NCBI GenBank assembly: GCA_946183175.1
Contig: CAMHBH010000003.1
Span: 1 to 32,762 of the forward strand
DNA: 32,762 bases
Origin: an uncultured Oscillibacter sp.
Lineage (GTDB): Bacteria; Bacillota; Clostridia; Oscillospirales; Oscillospiraceae
Reading direction: 5' to 3'
In this document: piece after piece, positions 16,258-24,001 of the stretch
Numbering within the stretch: position 1 is the stretch's first letter
Layout: every line of letters begins with the position of its first letter
The notes under the pieces: generated by a model
The model's database searches: none
Told to the model about the DNA's origin: nothing
The model's input: the letters and a program-made list of their open reading frames with translations, nothing else
Program-made: the position numbers and the translations under genes

Positions 16258-17463
16258 ATGAGTTTGATTGTTCAGAAATTCGGCGGGAGTTCCGTCCGGG
16301 ACGCCGAACGGATTCGCAATGTCGCCCGGATTATCGCGGAAACGTACCTCAAGGGCAACGATGTCATGGTCGTGCTCTCCGCGCAGGGCGACACCACCGA
16401 CGACTTAATCGCCAAGGCGGAGGAAATCAACCGCCACCCGTCCAAGCGCGAAATGGATATGCTTTTAGCCACGGGAGAGCAGATTTCCGTCGCGCTGTGC
16501 GCGATGGCGCTGGAAGCAATGGGTTTGCCGTGCGTGTCGCTGACGGCCTGGCAAGTCGGCATTCACTCGACGACCCAGCACGGCGACGCGCGAATCAAGC
16601 TGATTGACCCCGACCGTATCCGGATGGAGCTGGATTCCCACCGGATTGTGATTGTCACGGGCTTTCAGGGCGTCGACAAGCGCGGCGACGTGACGACATT
16701 AGGCCGCGGCGGTTCGGATACCAGCGCCGTCGCGCTGGCGGCGGCGTTCCGGGCCGACCTCTGTCAGATTTTCACGGACGTGGACGGCGTCTACACGACC
16801 GACCCGCGCCTCGTGCCCAACGCGCGGAAGCTGGAGGAAATCACCTACGACGAAATGCTCGAACTCGCCTCACAGGGCGCGCAAGTCCTGCACAACCGGA
16901 GCGTGGAACTTGCGAAAAAGTTCCGTGTGAATCTGGAAGTGCTCTCCAGTCTGGAAAGAAAACCGGGCACAAAAGTCAAGGAGGTCACGAAAGTGGAAAA
17001 GACCAATATCGCCGGCGTCGCAAAAGATACGAGTATCGCGCGGGTGGCCCTCGTGGGACTGGAACATACTCCCGGAATCGCCTTTCAGATTTTCGACCTG
17101 CTCAGCCGCCACAATATCAACGTCGACGTGATTTTGCAGTCCATCGGGCGCGAGGACAGCAAGGACATTACGTTTACGATTCACCGGAAAGACCTCGACG
17201 AGACGCTCGACCTGTTGAACGACAACAAGGCTACTCTGCACTTCGACCACATCGAATCCGACGACCATATTGGCAAGGTGTCGATTGTGGGCGCGGGCTT
17301 CATGAGCAACTGCGGCATTGCCTCCCGGATGTTCGAGGCGCTCTACGAGGCCGGAATCAATATCCAGATGATTAACACGTCGGAAATCCGTATCTCCGTA
17401 CTGCTCAACGAGGAAGATGTCAACCGGGCCGTCAAGGCGATTCACGCCAAGTTCTTTGACTGA
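16258..17463 (+). CDS. lysC: Aspartokinase, alpha-beta type with two C-terminal ACT domains
   Basis: A 401-aa enzyme phosphorylating aspartate, the entry to lysine, threonine and methionine synthesis. The kinase domain (1 to about 240) has KFGGSSV at 7-13, TTLGRGGSDTSA and FTDVDGVYTTDPR. The regulatory region (about 255-401) has two ACT repeats, the first at HTPGIAFQIFDLLSRHNINVD and the second at FMSNCGIASRMFEALYEAGIN. Length and layout match Bacillus LysC, in which the regulatory half is also made separately from an in-frame start. The equivalent start is visible here at 16993. The ribosome site for the alpha start (GAAGAAGG) is weak. Confidence 0.96.
   Translation: MSLIVQKFGGSSVRDAERIRNVARIIAETYLKGNDVMVVLSAQGDTTDDLIAKAEEINRHPSKREMDMLLATGEQISVALCAMALEAMGLPCVSLTAWQVGIHSTTQHGDARIKLIDPDRIRMELDSHRIVIVTGFQGVDKRGDVTTLGRGGSDTSAVALAAAFRADLCQIFTDVDGVYTTDPRLVPNARKLEEITYDEMLELASQGAQVLHNRSVELAKKFRVNLEVLSSLERKPGTKVKEVTKVEKTNIAGVAKDTSIARVALVGLEHTPGIAFQIFDLLSRHNINVDVILQSIGREDSKDITFTIHRKDLDETLDLLNDNKATLHFDHIESDDHIGKVSIVGAGFMSNCGIASRMFEALYEAGINIQMINTSEIRISVLLNEEDVNRAVKAIHAKFFD
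16993..17463 (+). CDS. lysC: Internal start encoding the aspartokinase beta (regulatory) subunit
   Basis: An AAGGAGG site (16978-16984) lies eight bases before an in-frame GTG that is codon 246 of lysC. Translation from here gives a 156-aa protein containing only the two ACT domains. In Bacillus subtilis the beta subunit starts at the same codon number from an internal ribosome site. The internal site is stronger than that of the full-length product. The site and frame are seen in the sequence; that both chains are made and form an alpha2-beta2 complex is inference from the family. Confidence 0.75.
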   Translation: MEKTNIAGVAKDTSIARVALVGLEHTPGIAFQIFDLLSRHNINVDVILQSIGREDSKDITFTIHRKDLDETLDLLNDNKATLHFDHIESDDHIGKVSIVGAGFMSNCGIASRMFEALYEAGINIQMINTSEIRISVLLNEEDVNRAVKAIHAKFFD

Positions 17464-17464
17464 T

Positions 17465-17866
17465 ATGGGCAAGTATTTTCTGTCGTTCGGGCTGTCCTAT
17501 TTGGGGGCGCTGTTGCTGTTCGCGGCACTGGGGACAGTCTCTCTTTTCCGCTGGCCCGTAGGGCCCGTCCCCGCGGGATTCCGCCTGTTCTGGACGCTGA
17601 TTCCCATGGCGGGCGTATTCCTGCTGGGCCGCCTCTGCGCGCGCCACTGGCGTACCGCCGCCGTAGCGCTCGCCCCCAAAGAACTCCTGATTCTGCTGTT
17701 GGTTATGGCTTGTGTGTTCGCGCTCTCGTGGTTCGTGGAGGCCCTGCAACCCCTGACCGCCCCCGGATTCTTCGGACTTTCCGCGCACGGAATCGGGGCG
17801 TTCCTGCTGGGACTGGCCGGGAATCTGCTCTTTCCCGTGTTATTTCATCTGGGCTGGCGTCTGTGA
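17465..17866 (+). CDS. Small four-segment membrane protein of unknown function
   Basis: 133 aa, highly hydrophobic, with likely membrane segments at about 5-26, 38-56, 71-92 and 110-130, and short Arg-rich loops (LCARHWRTA). The ATG at 17465 starts one base after the lysC stop and has no ribosome site of its own, so translation is probably coupled to lysC. I see no catalytic or transport motif and do not recognise a family. The absence of a good ribosome site lowers confidence in the exact start. Confidence 0.65.
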   Translation: MGKYFLSFGLSYLGALLLFAALGTVSLFRWPVGPVPAGFRLFWTLIPMAGVFLLGRLCARHWRTAAVALAPKELLILLLVMACVFALSWFVEALQPLTAPGFFGLSAHGIGAFLLGLAGNLLFPVLFHLGWRL

Positions 17867-17941
17867 AGCCGTCTAAAATGCCCCTTCTGTCAGATTATGA
17901 CACCCGCTTTTTGAGGGATGGAAGATTTTTCTAACCCCCTC

Positions 17942-17969
17942 TTGCAACGGCGGGCACCTCTTCTATAAT
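17942..17969 (+). promoter_or_regulatory. SigA-type promoter of radC
   Basis: TTGCAA (17942-17947), a 16-base spacer and a perfect TATAAT (17964-17969). The predicted start near 17977 puts the leader hairpin at the very 5' end of the transcript. Confidence 0.72.
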
Positions 17970-17987
17970 TTGCTTTGTACAATTCCA

Positions 17988-18017
17988 GGCGCGGAAACGA
18001 TTCCGCGCCGGATTTTT
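17988..18017 (+). other. Leader hairpin of radC with a trailing T-run (possible attenuator)
   Basis: GGCGCGGAA (17988-17996) and TTCCGCGCC (18001-18009) make a perfect 9-bp stem with an ACGA tetraloop, followed by GGATTTTT. It sits between the promoter and the ribosome site, so it could be an attenuator or a 5' stabiliser. Its arm sequence is shared with the purE leader hairpin at 2056-2079. Only two bases separate stem and T-run, and no alternative antiterminator is obvious. Confidence 0.55.
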
Positions 18018-18034
18018 CGGGAGGAACGACACCC

Positions 18035-18730
18035 ATGAAAAAGAACGAATCCGGGAACTGTCACAAGGGACACCGTGAAAATGTGCGTCGTCGTTTCCTG
18101 ACAGGCGGCTTGGAAGTGTTCGCTTCCCATGAGATTCTCGAACTCCTCCTCTTCTACTCGATTCCCCAAAAAGATACGAACCCTCTCGCGCACAGGCTGA
18201 TAGACAAATACGGCAATCTGTTCAACGTTCTGTCCGCGCCTGTGGAGGAGTTGCAGTCGGTCGACGGCGTGGGCGAACGGACGGCGATTCTGCTTTCGCT
18301 GGTATTCCAGATAAGCCGCTGGATTCGCCTGGAAGCCATGAAAGAAGCGGGCGTTAATTTTCTTTCCACGCAAGCCGCCGGGGAGTATTGCCGGGAGTTG
18401 TTTTGCGGGAAGAAGGCCGAGGAAGTCTGGGAACTGTGCCTGAATCAGCGCGGGAACCTGATAGGACAGCACAGCATGACAAACGGCAGTATTGTTTCGG
18501 TGTCGATGGACCTCCGGACTTTGATTGCCAACGCCATCCTCAGCCACGCCGAGTCGATTCTTCTGGCGCACAATCACCCGGGCGGCGACGCGAACCCTTC
18601 CGAGGAGGACTGCGCTGCGACACGCTACATCCGGGAGGCGCTGTCGAAAGTGAATATCCCGCTACAAGACCATATCATCGTCGGCGAAAACGAGGTGGTT
18701 TCCATGCGGGAAGCCGGATTTCTGGACTAG
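18035..18730 (+). CDS. radC: RadC family protein (JAMM/MPN+ fold)
   Basis: A 231-aa RadC. An N-terminal helix-hairpin-helix-like part (about 30-100, with VDGVGERTAILL) precedes the JAB domain. The JAMM metal motif is complete: H179-x-H181, seven residues, S189-x-x-D192. RadC proteins are predicted metalloproteases of uncertain role; the old DNA-repair assignment in E. coli is not supported. GGGAGG precedes the ATG at 18035. The upstream in-frame ATG at 17975 would fall at the transcription start, before the hairpin. The alaX-like gene follows by 16 bases. Confidence 0.93.
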   Translation: MKKNESGNCHKGHRENVRRRFLTGGLEVFASHEILELLLFYSIPQKDTNPLAHRLIDKYGNLFNVLSAPVEELQSVDGVGERTAILLSLVFQISRWIRLEAMKEAGVNFLSTQAAGEYCRELFCGKKAEEVWELCLNQRGNLIGQHSMTNGSIVSVSMDLRTLIANAILSHAESILLAHNHPGGDANPSEEDCAATRYIREALSKVNIPLQDHIIVGENEVVSMREAGFLD

Positions 18731-18746
18731 AACGAAAGGGACTTTT

Positions 18747-19907
18747 ATGGAAACGGAGAAACTTTACTACGCGGACGCGTTTATGACGGATTTCAGCGCG
18801 CGGGTGCTCAGTTGCGAACCCGATAAAGGGAAATACCTTGTCACGCTTGACCGGACGGCGTTCTATCCGGAGGGCGGCGGACAGCCCGCCGATTCCGGTA
18901 CTCTCGGCGGCGCGTCGGTCGTCGACGTACACGAGCGCGGCGGCGTGATTGTCCACACCTGCGACGCCCCATTAGAAGTCGGCGCGACGGTCTCGGGGCA
19001 AATCGACTGGCCCCGGCGCTTCGACCACATGCAGCAGCATTCCGGGGAACACATCATTTCCGGCATTCTCTGCGAAATGTTCGACTGCGACAACGTAGGC
19101 TTTCACTTGGGCGCGGACGCCGTGACCATCGACTACAACGCCGTGATTCCGTGGGAGGGGCTCTTGGAGGCCGAAGCCCGCGCCAACGCGGTTATCTGGG
19201 CCGACAAAGAGGCGGAGATTACCTTCCCCGCCCCGGACGAACTGGAACAGATGACCTACCGGAGCAAAAAGGCGCTGACGGGTGCCGTGCGGATTGTGAC
19301 GTTCCCGGAGGCCGACCGTTGCGCGTGTTGCGGGACGCACGTCCGGCGCGCCGGACAGGTCGGGCTTGTGAAGGTGATTTCGTGTCAGAAGTTCCGGGAG
19401 GGCGTCCGGATTGAGATTCTCTGCGGGAAACGGGCCGTCGACTACCTCTCCGCCGTATTCGAGCAGGGCAGGGCCGTCGGACAGCGGCTGTCCGTGAAGC
19501 CGACGGAGACGCTTCCGGCGGTGGAGCGGCTGGAAGCCGAACTCGCGGCAGTCAAGGAGGAACTCGCCGCGCGCGAACAGGAAGCCTACGACGCCCTCGC
19601 GCGGGAGCGCGCCGGGGCCGGGAACGTCGTATTATTCCGCGCGCCGACGCGTCCGGACAGCGCGCGGCGTCTGGCCGACACCGTCGCCAAACAGTGCGGG
19701 GGCCTCGCGGCGGTATTCGCGGGGCAGGACGGCGCGGGGTACGTCTACGCGCTTGTCCGCGCGGACGGCGCGGCCTTCTCCGTCAAAGACATGAACACGG
19801 CCTTACACGGGCGCGGCGGCGGGCGCGGCGGATTCGCGCAGGGAAGCGTACAGGCCGCGCGCGCCGACATTGAGACGTTTTTCCGGGAACACCCCGGTTT
19901 GGCCTGA
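18747..19907 (+). CDS. alaX: AlaX-type alanyl-tRNA editing protein with C-terminal DHHA1 domain
   Basis: A 386-aa free-standing homologue of the AlaRS editing domain that hydrolyses mischarged Ser- or Gly-tRNA(Ala). The start has DRTAFYPEGGGQPADSG. The zinc site is H94 and H98 in HMQQH plus C194-x-x-x-H198 in CCGTH. A coiled helical linker (about 255-285) leads to a DHHA1-like end with the Gly-rich GRGGGRGGFAQGS segment, as in the long AlaX form. The gap to radC is 16 bases, so they are probably co-transcribed. A hairpin terminator follows. Confidence 0.9.
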   Translation: METEKLYYADAFMTDFSARVLSCEPDKGKYLVTLDRTAFYPEGGGQPADSGTLGGASVVDVHERGGVIVHTCDAPLEVGATVSGQIDWPRRFDHMQQHSGEHIISGILCEMFDCDNVGFHLGADAVTIDYNAVIPWEGLLEAEARANAVIWADKEAEITFPAPDELEQMTYRSKKALTGAVRIVTFPEADRCACCGTHVRRAGQVGLVKVISCQKFREGVRIEILCGKRAVDYLSAVFEQGRAVGQRLSVKPTETLPAVERLEAELAAVKEELAAREQEAYDALARERAGAGNVVLFRAPTRPDSARRLADTVAKQCGGLAAVFAGQDGAGYVYALVRADGAAFSVKDMNTALHGRGGGRGGFAQGSVQAARADIETFFREHPGLA

Positions 19908-19918
19908 TTTTACGCGAC

Positions 19919-19943
19919 GCCTCCCCCGTTACGCGGGGGAGGC
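19919..19943. terminator. Terminator between convergent alaX and sigE
   Basis: GCCTCCCCCG (19919-19928) pairs perfectly with CGGGGGAGGC (19934-19943) around a 5-base loop. TGATTTCGTTTT follows on the plus strand. It starts 12 bases after the alaX stop and ends 11 bases from the sigE stop, so it probably serves both. Confidence 0.82.
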
Positions 19944-19954
19944 TGATTTCGTTT

Positions 19955-20656
19955 TCACGACAAACGCAGAATTTCCTTTTTCAGACGCGAGATAATGCGC
20001 TTTTCCAGCCGGGAAATGTACGACTGCGAAATGCCCAGCACGTCGGCGACTTCCTTCTGTGTACGCTCCCGCCCGCCGCCGAGGCCGAAGCGGAGTGTGA
20101 TAATCTGCCGTTCGCGCGGCGGCAACAGGCTGATGGCGTGGAACAGCAGTTCCCTGTCCACGTCCTCCTCGATGGGCCTCATGACGATATCGGCCTCCGT
20201 GCCGAGTACGTCCGAAAGCAACAGCTCGTTTCCGTCCCAATCGGTATTGAGCGGCTCGTCGAACGAGATTTCGCCCTTGCGGCCCGCGTTCTTGCGTAAG
20301 TACATGAGAATCTCGTTCTCGATACAGCGCGAGGCGTAGGTCGCCAGTTTGATATTCTTTTCGGCGCGGTAAGTCCCGACGGCCTTGATAAGCCCGATAG
20401 TACCGATGGAAATCAGGTCTTCAATATTGATTCCGGTATTCTCGAAGCGCCGCGCGATGTAGACGACCAGCCGGAGATTGTGTTCGATGAGTTCCTGCCG
20501 GGCGTCCTCCTCCGTGGCCCGTTCCAGTAATTCCGCCTCCCGTTCGCGGCTAAGCGGCATAGGCAAGGTGTCACTGCCGCCGATATAGTAAATGTCGGCG
20601 TCCGTCCGCGCGAGCAGACACCGCGCCGCGTCGCGTATTGCCCGAAACATCCCCAT
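19955..20656 (-). CDS. sigE: Sporulation sigma factor SigE (pro-form)
   Basis: A 233-aa sigma-70 family protein that directs early mother-cell transcription in sporulation. The diagnostic SigE block is present: YYIGGSDTLP, RLVVYIARRFENTGINIEDLISIGTIGLIKAV, YASRCIENEILMYLR and DEPLNTDWDGNELLLSDVLGT. A region 4 helix-turn-helix near the end reads TQKEVADVLGISQSYISRLEKRI. The pro-sequence is about 23 residues (cleavage expected between Y23 and Y24), against 27 in B. subtilis. The AAGGAGG site is six bases from the ATG at 20656. The first 86 bases overlap the end of spoIIGA. No sigG follows, unlike B. subtilis. Confidence 0.95.
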   Translation of the reverse strand: MGMFRAIRDAARCLLARTDADIYYIGGSDTLPMPLSREREAELLERATEEDARQELIEHNLRLVVYIARRFENTGINIEDLISIGTIGLIKAVGTYRAEKNIKLATYASRCIENEILMYLRKNAGRKGEISFDEPLNTDWDGNELLLSDVLGTEADIVMRPIEEDVDRELLFHAISLLPPRERQIITLRFGLGGGRERTQKEVADVLGISQSYISRLEKRIISRLKKEILRLS

Positions 20657-21488
20657 AACGCGCCTCCTTTTCGATGATTTCCCCGCCCCAGAGGGCCGCG
20701 TAGCCCTGCCCCAATTCCGTCGGCGAGAGGGCCAGCCGCAAACCCGGATACCGTACCGCGCCGAGTTCTACCCAGTCGCTTTCGACGCTCAGGAGTAACC
20801 CGGAGTGTACGCCGACGGCGTGGTAGGGCAACAGCCGGGGCCGCAGGGACGGGGCGCACTCCATACACGGCGACAGTAAGTCCGGCGGATTCCGCAGGGC
20901 GTCGGGCGTCAGCGACGCCGCGAGCGCCGGCGGGAACAGCCGTTCCGGCACCTCCGGCGAGAGTACAAGTACGGGTTGGCCGCCGTCCGAAAGCGTGTTG
21001 CCGCTGTCGTGCAGGGCGGTCAGCTCCGCGACGCGCCCGCCGACGCATACGCGCACCGGGAACAGTTCCCCGGCGGCATGGTGTCGGGCGGCGGTCCGGA
21101 AGAATACCGCGAGTAACAGCCACGCGCACAGCGCCGCGCACAGGAAGGTTACGGCGTCGGTGTCGGCGGCGCTCAGGGCCATGACGCCTCCGGCGAGCGC
21201 GCACGAGACCGCGAAAAAGAGGAGTGTCAGCCGCGCGAGGTGTTCTTCCTGTCCGAAGGCGACGAGGCACAGCCCCACGCCCACGGCGCATTTGACGGGG
21301 GCCGCCGTCAGGAACGCCCAGCCGGGGAGCCACGCCGCCGCCGCGTACAGGCCGCCCATGCAGGCCGCCGCGATACAGTGTCCCATGCGGGGGGCCGTGC
21401 CCGACAGCCGCGCCGTGATGAGCAGTAACAGGAAGTCCGTAGCCGCGTTGAGGACAAAGACACTGTCTATGTAAACAACCGTCGCAAT
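20571..21488 (-). CDS. spoIIGA: Pro-SigE processing aspartic protease SpoIIGA
   Basis: A five-segment membrane protein whose C-terminal aspartic-protease-like domain cleaves pro-SigE. HDSGNTLSDGG carries the catalytic Asp. The first ATG in frame is at 21386 (271 aa). That start would drop the conserved first membrane segment, which is still encoded upstream as VVYIDSVFVLNAATDFLLLL. No ATG, GTG or TTG exists between it and the upstream in-frame TAG. The best fit is an ATT at 21488, giving 305 aa. The C-terminus runs 86 bases into sigE, with a tail (about 28 residues, Arg-rich) not typical of the family. The divergent neighbour is comEC. Confidence 0.88.
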   Translation of the reverse strand: MATVVYIDSVFVLNAATDFLLLLITARLSGTAPRMGHCIAAACMGGLYAAAAWLPGWAFLTAAPVKCAVGVGLCLVAFGQEEHLARLTLLFFAVSCALAGGVMALSAADTDAVTFLCAALCAWLLLAVFFRTAARHHAAGELFPVRVCVGGRVAELTALHDSGNTLSDGGQPVLVLSPEVPERLFPPALAASLTPDALRNPPDLLSPCMECAPSLRPRLLPYHAVGVHSGLLLSVESDWVELGAVRYPGLRLALSPTELGQGYAALWGGEIIEKEARYGDVSGNTRRGAVSARADGRRHLLYRRQ

Positions 21489-21505
21489 CGCCCCCGTTCG
21501 CCTCT

Positions 21506-21511
21506 ATTATA
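21506..21511 (-). promoter_or_regulatory. -10 box upstream of spoIIGA
   Basis: A perfect TATAAT on the minus strand, 18 bases before the proposed ATT start. No good -35 box lies at 16-18 bases. That is expected for a Spo0A-activated spoIIG promoter, but I could not find a clean TGTCGAA Spo0A box. The resulting leader would be only about ten bases. Confidence 0.45.
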
Positions 21512-21540
21512 GCCCCGGGAGCGCGGGAAAGCGGTCGGAA

Positions 21541-21579
21541 AAAGGCGTCGGCGGCGAGTTTGTACGGCGGGACGCCTTT
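21541..21579. repeat. 9-bp inverted repeat in the spoIIGA-comEC divergent region
   Basis: AAAGGCGTC (21541-21549) and GACGCCTTT (21571-21579) are perfect inverted arms with a 21-base spacer. The element lies 30-70 bases upstream of the spoIIGA -10 box. It could be a regulator site; no T-run favours a terminator. Confidence 0.35.
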
Positions 21580-21630
21580 CCCGCTTGGCACGGAGGGCGC
21601 GCCGGCGACGGGAAAAAGTGAATTTTCCGG

Positions 21631-21659
21631 TTGACACGGCTACCGATACCGTGTACAAT
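21631..21659 (+). promoter_or_regulatory. Strong promoter of comEC with an embedded inverted repeat
   Basis: A perfect TTGACA (21631-21636), a 17-base spacer and TACAAT (21654-21659, five of six). ACACGG (21634-21639) and CCGTGT (21649-21654) form an inverted repeat overlapping both boxes, as a repressor operator would. The leader to the comEC start is about 85 bases and shows no stable hairpin. Confidence 0.7.
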
Positions 21660-21749
21660 GGAAGCGACTTTAGAGGGCGATTCCGCACGGTTTCCGGCAC
21701 TTTCCGGTAATTTCTGACAGGTGTCGCGCCGGAAAGCCGGGGACACGCT

Positions 21750-23990
21750 ATGAGAATTTTGGCGCTATTCTGCGGGGCCTTCTCCGCCGGAATCTTTCTG
21801 GCACAGTACCTTGTTCCGGAACGGTTTCTGCTGTCGTGCGCGCTGGCGGCGTTCGTACTGGCCTGTACGCGCTTCTTACTCCCGGGCCGCGCCGGAAAGC
21901 GTCTACTGCTCCTCGGCGTGGGGCTGTCGCTGGCCTTCGGCTACGACTGGCTATACCTCCGGCAGACCGTCGACGCCCTGTCGGGGCTGTACGGCGCGCA
22001 ACAGGCCGTTTCCATGACGCTGTGCGACTACGCGGAGCCTACGGCGTGGGGCGCGCGGGTATCTGTAAAGGTGGACGGCCTCCCGGGGCGCGTGTGCTAC
22101 TACGGCAAGCGCGACTTGTTAGACCTCCGCCCCGGCGTCGTGCTCCGGGATTCGGTGCGCTTCGAGGACGCCCGCCGCATCCGCGAAAGCGACATTACAA
22201 CATTCACGTCAAAGGGCGTCTTTACGCTGGCCTACGGGCGCGGGGTTACGTCTACGGAGAATGTTTCGGGCGTCGATTCCGCGCGGTGGTGGCCTGTCCG
22301 CACGGGCCGCGCCATGCGCGAACAGATACGGCGTATTTTCCCGGGCGACGCCGCGCCATTCCTCTCCGCCCTGCTCACCGGAGACCGTACAGGCCTTTCC
22401 ACGGTCTCCGCCGTGGACATCTCGGAAGTCGGGCTGTCGCACGTCCTGGCGGTGTCGGGCATGCACTGCGGGTTCCTCATTGCCCTGACGGGTTTCCTGT
22501 TCCGGCGGCGCTCCCGCGTGACGGCGGCTGTCGTCGGGATTCTGACCCTCGTCTTCTTCGCCCTGCTGACGGGCGCGAAACCGTCCGTAGTACGCGCCTG
22601 TATCATGCTGTCCCTGCTCCTGATTGCCCCGCTCGTCCGGCGCGACAACGACCCGCCGACCGCGCTTTCCGTCGCGCTGTTCCTGATTCTCCTGCAAAAC
22701 CCCTTCGCGGCGGCCTCGGTCAGTCTGCAACTCTCCTTCGCCTGCGTCGCCGGACTGCTCGCGCTGTCGCCGACGCTCTACGCCTTCTTCCGCGGCGACG
22801 CGCCGTCAGGTGTCCGCAACTTCGTTGCCGCCTCGCTCGCGGCCTCCCTCGGCGTCATTGCCTTCACCGCGCCGCTGTGCGCCGTCTACTTCGGCGCGCT
22901 GTCGCTCGTCATGCCGCTGAGTAATCTGCTGTGCCTGTGGGCTGTCGGCGGGGCGTTCGCCTCCGGACTGCTCGTCACCGCGCTGTCGTTCGCCTGTACG
23001 CCCCTCGCGGCGGTTCTGGCGTGGGTTCCCGCCCTGCTGATTCGCTATATTTTGCTCGTCGCCCATGTACTCGCGAAAATCCCGTGTCACGCGGTCTACT
23101 TCGCGAACCCGTTCCTGCAATACTGGCTCGTCTACGTCTACCTGCTCTTCGCGTGTGCCCGACTGCTACGGCGTCCGGGCGTTAGATTGTACGCGCTTTC
23201 GGTGTTGCTGTCGTGCGCGACGCTCTTCGCCACCATCCGGACGGGGGAGGCGCTGTACAACAGCGACCTGGACGCCCTCGCGCTGGATGTCGGACAGGGG
23301 CAGAGTATCGCGCTGGCGTCGCGCGGACGCTTCGCGCTCGTCGACTGCGGCAGTTCCAACAGTTGGAAGGACGCCGGGACTATCGCCGGGCAGATGTTAC
23401 GTAGCATGGGCTGTCGGCGGCTGGACGCGCTCGTACTTACGCACTTCGACAGCGACCATATCAACGGCGTCGAAACCCTGCTGGCGCGCCTGCGCGTGAA
23501 GGCGCTCTACGTCCCGGACGAACCCGGCGACGAGTTACAGTCTCTCGTCGGACGCTACAAAGTACCCGTACACATTGTGCGGGAGCGTACCGCGACGGGC
23601 TTCGGCCTCGCGCAACTCGTACTTTTCCCGCCCGTGGGCAACGCCGGGAGTAACGACTTGGGCCTGTCGGTACTGGCCTCCGCTGGGGAATCCGATTTGC
23701 TCGTCACGGGCGATATGAACCAAGACACCGAACGGCGCTTACTTTCCCGCTACGCAATGCCCGATTTAGAGGCGTACATCGCGGGGCACCACGGCTCCAA
23801 GTACGCGACTTCCGACGAACTGCTCAACGCCCTGACGCCCGAAACCGTCTGTATCAGCGTGGGGAGCAACAGCTACGGCCACCCCGCCCCCGAAACCTTA
23901 CAGCGCCTTTCCGAACACCAGTGCGCCGTCTACCGGACGGACTTAGACGGAACCATACACCTTCGCATGAACCGCGCCGCGCCGCCCTAG
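21750..23990 (+). CDS. comEC: DNA internalization protein ComEC/Rec2
   Basis: A 746-aa channel protein for uptake of single-stranded DNA during transformation. It has an N-terminal pair of membrane segments with an OB-like extracellular part (to about 190). The polytopic Competence domain (about 200-480) contains LSHVLAVSGMHCGFLIALTG and LTGAKPSVVRACIM. The C-terminal metallo-beta-lactamase domain (from about 505) has LDVGQGQS and the H565-x-D567-x-D569-H570 metal motif, then GHHGSKYATSDELL. All parts are present, so it should be functional. The ribosome site is weak (CCGGGGA). holA follows within 12 bases, an order common in Firmicutes. Confidence 0.95.
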   Translation: MRILALFCGAFSAGIFLAQYLVPERFLLSCALAAFVLACTRFLLPGRAGKRLLLLGVGLSLAFGYDWLYLRQTVDALSGLYGAQQAVSMTLCDYAEPTAWGARVSVKVDGLPGRVCYYGKRDLLDLRPGVVLRDSVRFEDARRIRESDITTFTSKGVFTLAYGRGVTSTENVSGVDSARWWPVRTGRAMREQIRRIFPGDAAPFLSALLTGDRTGLSTVSAVDISEVGLSHVLAVSGMHCGFLIALTGFLFRRRSRVTAAVVGILTLVFFALLTGAKPSVVRACIMLSLLLIAPLVRRDNDPPTALSVALFLILLQNPFAAASVSLQLSFACVAGLLALSPTLYAFFRGDAPSGVRNFVAASLAASLGVIAFTAPLCAVYFGALSLVMPLSNLLCLWAVGGAFASGLLVTALSFACTPLAAVLAWVPALLIRYILLVAHVLAKIPCHAVYFANPFLQYWLVYVYLLFACARLLRRPGVRLYALSVLLSCATLFATIRTGEALYNSDLDALALDVGQGQSIALASRGRFALVDCGSSNSWKDAGTIAGQMLRSMGCRRLDALVLTHFDSDHINGVETLLARLRVKALYVPDEPGDELQSLVGRYKVPVHIVRERTATGFGLAQLVLFPPVGNAGSNDLGLSVLASAGESDLLVTGDMNQDTERRLLSRYAMPDLEAYIAGHHGSKYATSDELLNALTPETVCISVGSNSYGHPAPETLQRLSEHQCAVYRTDLDGTIHLRMNRAAPP

Positions 23991-24001
23991 GAGGATACGC
24001 T

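Noticed and set aside
21506..21660. Spo0A boxes upstream of spoIIGA
   Set aside because: No TGTCGAA or close match in either orientation; only a perfect -10 box is convincing.
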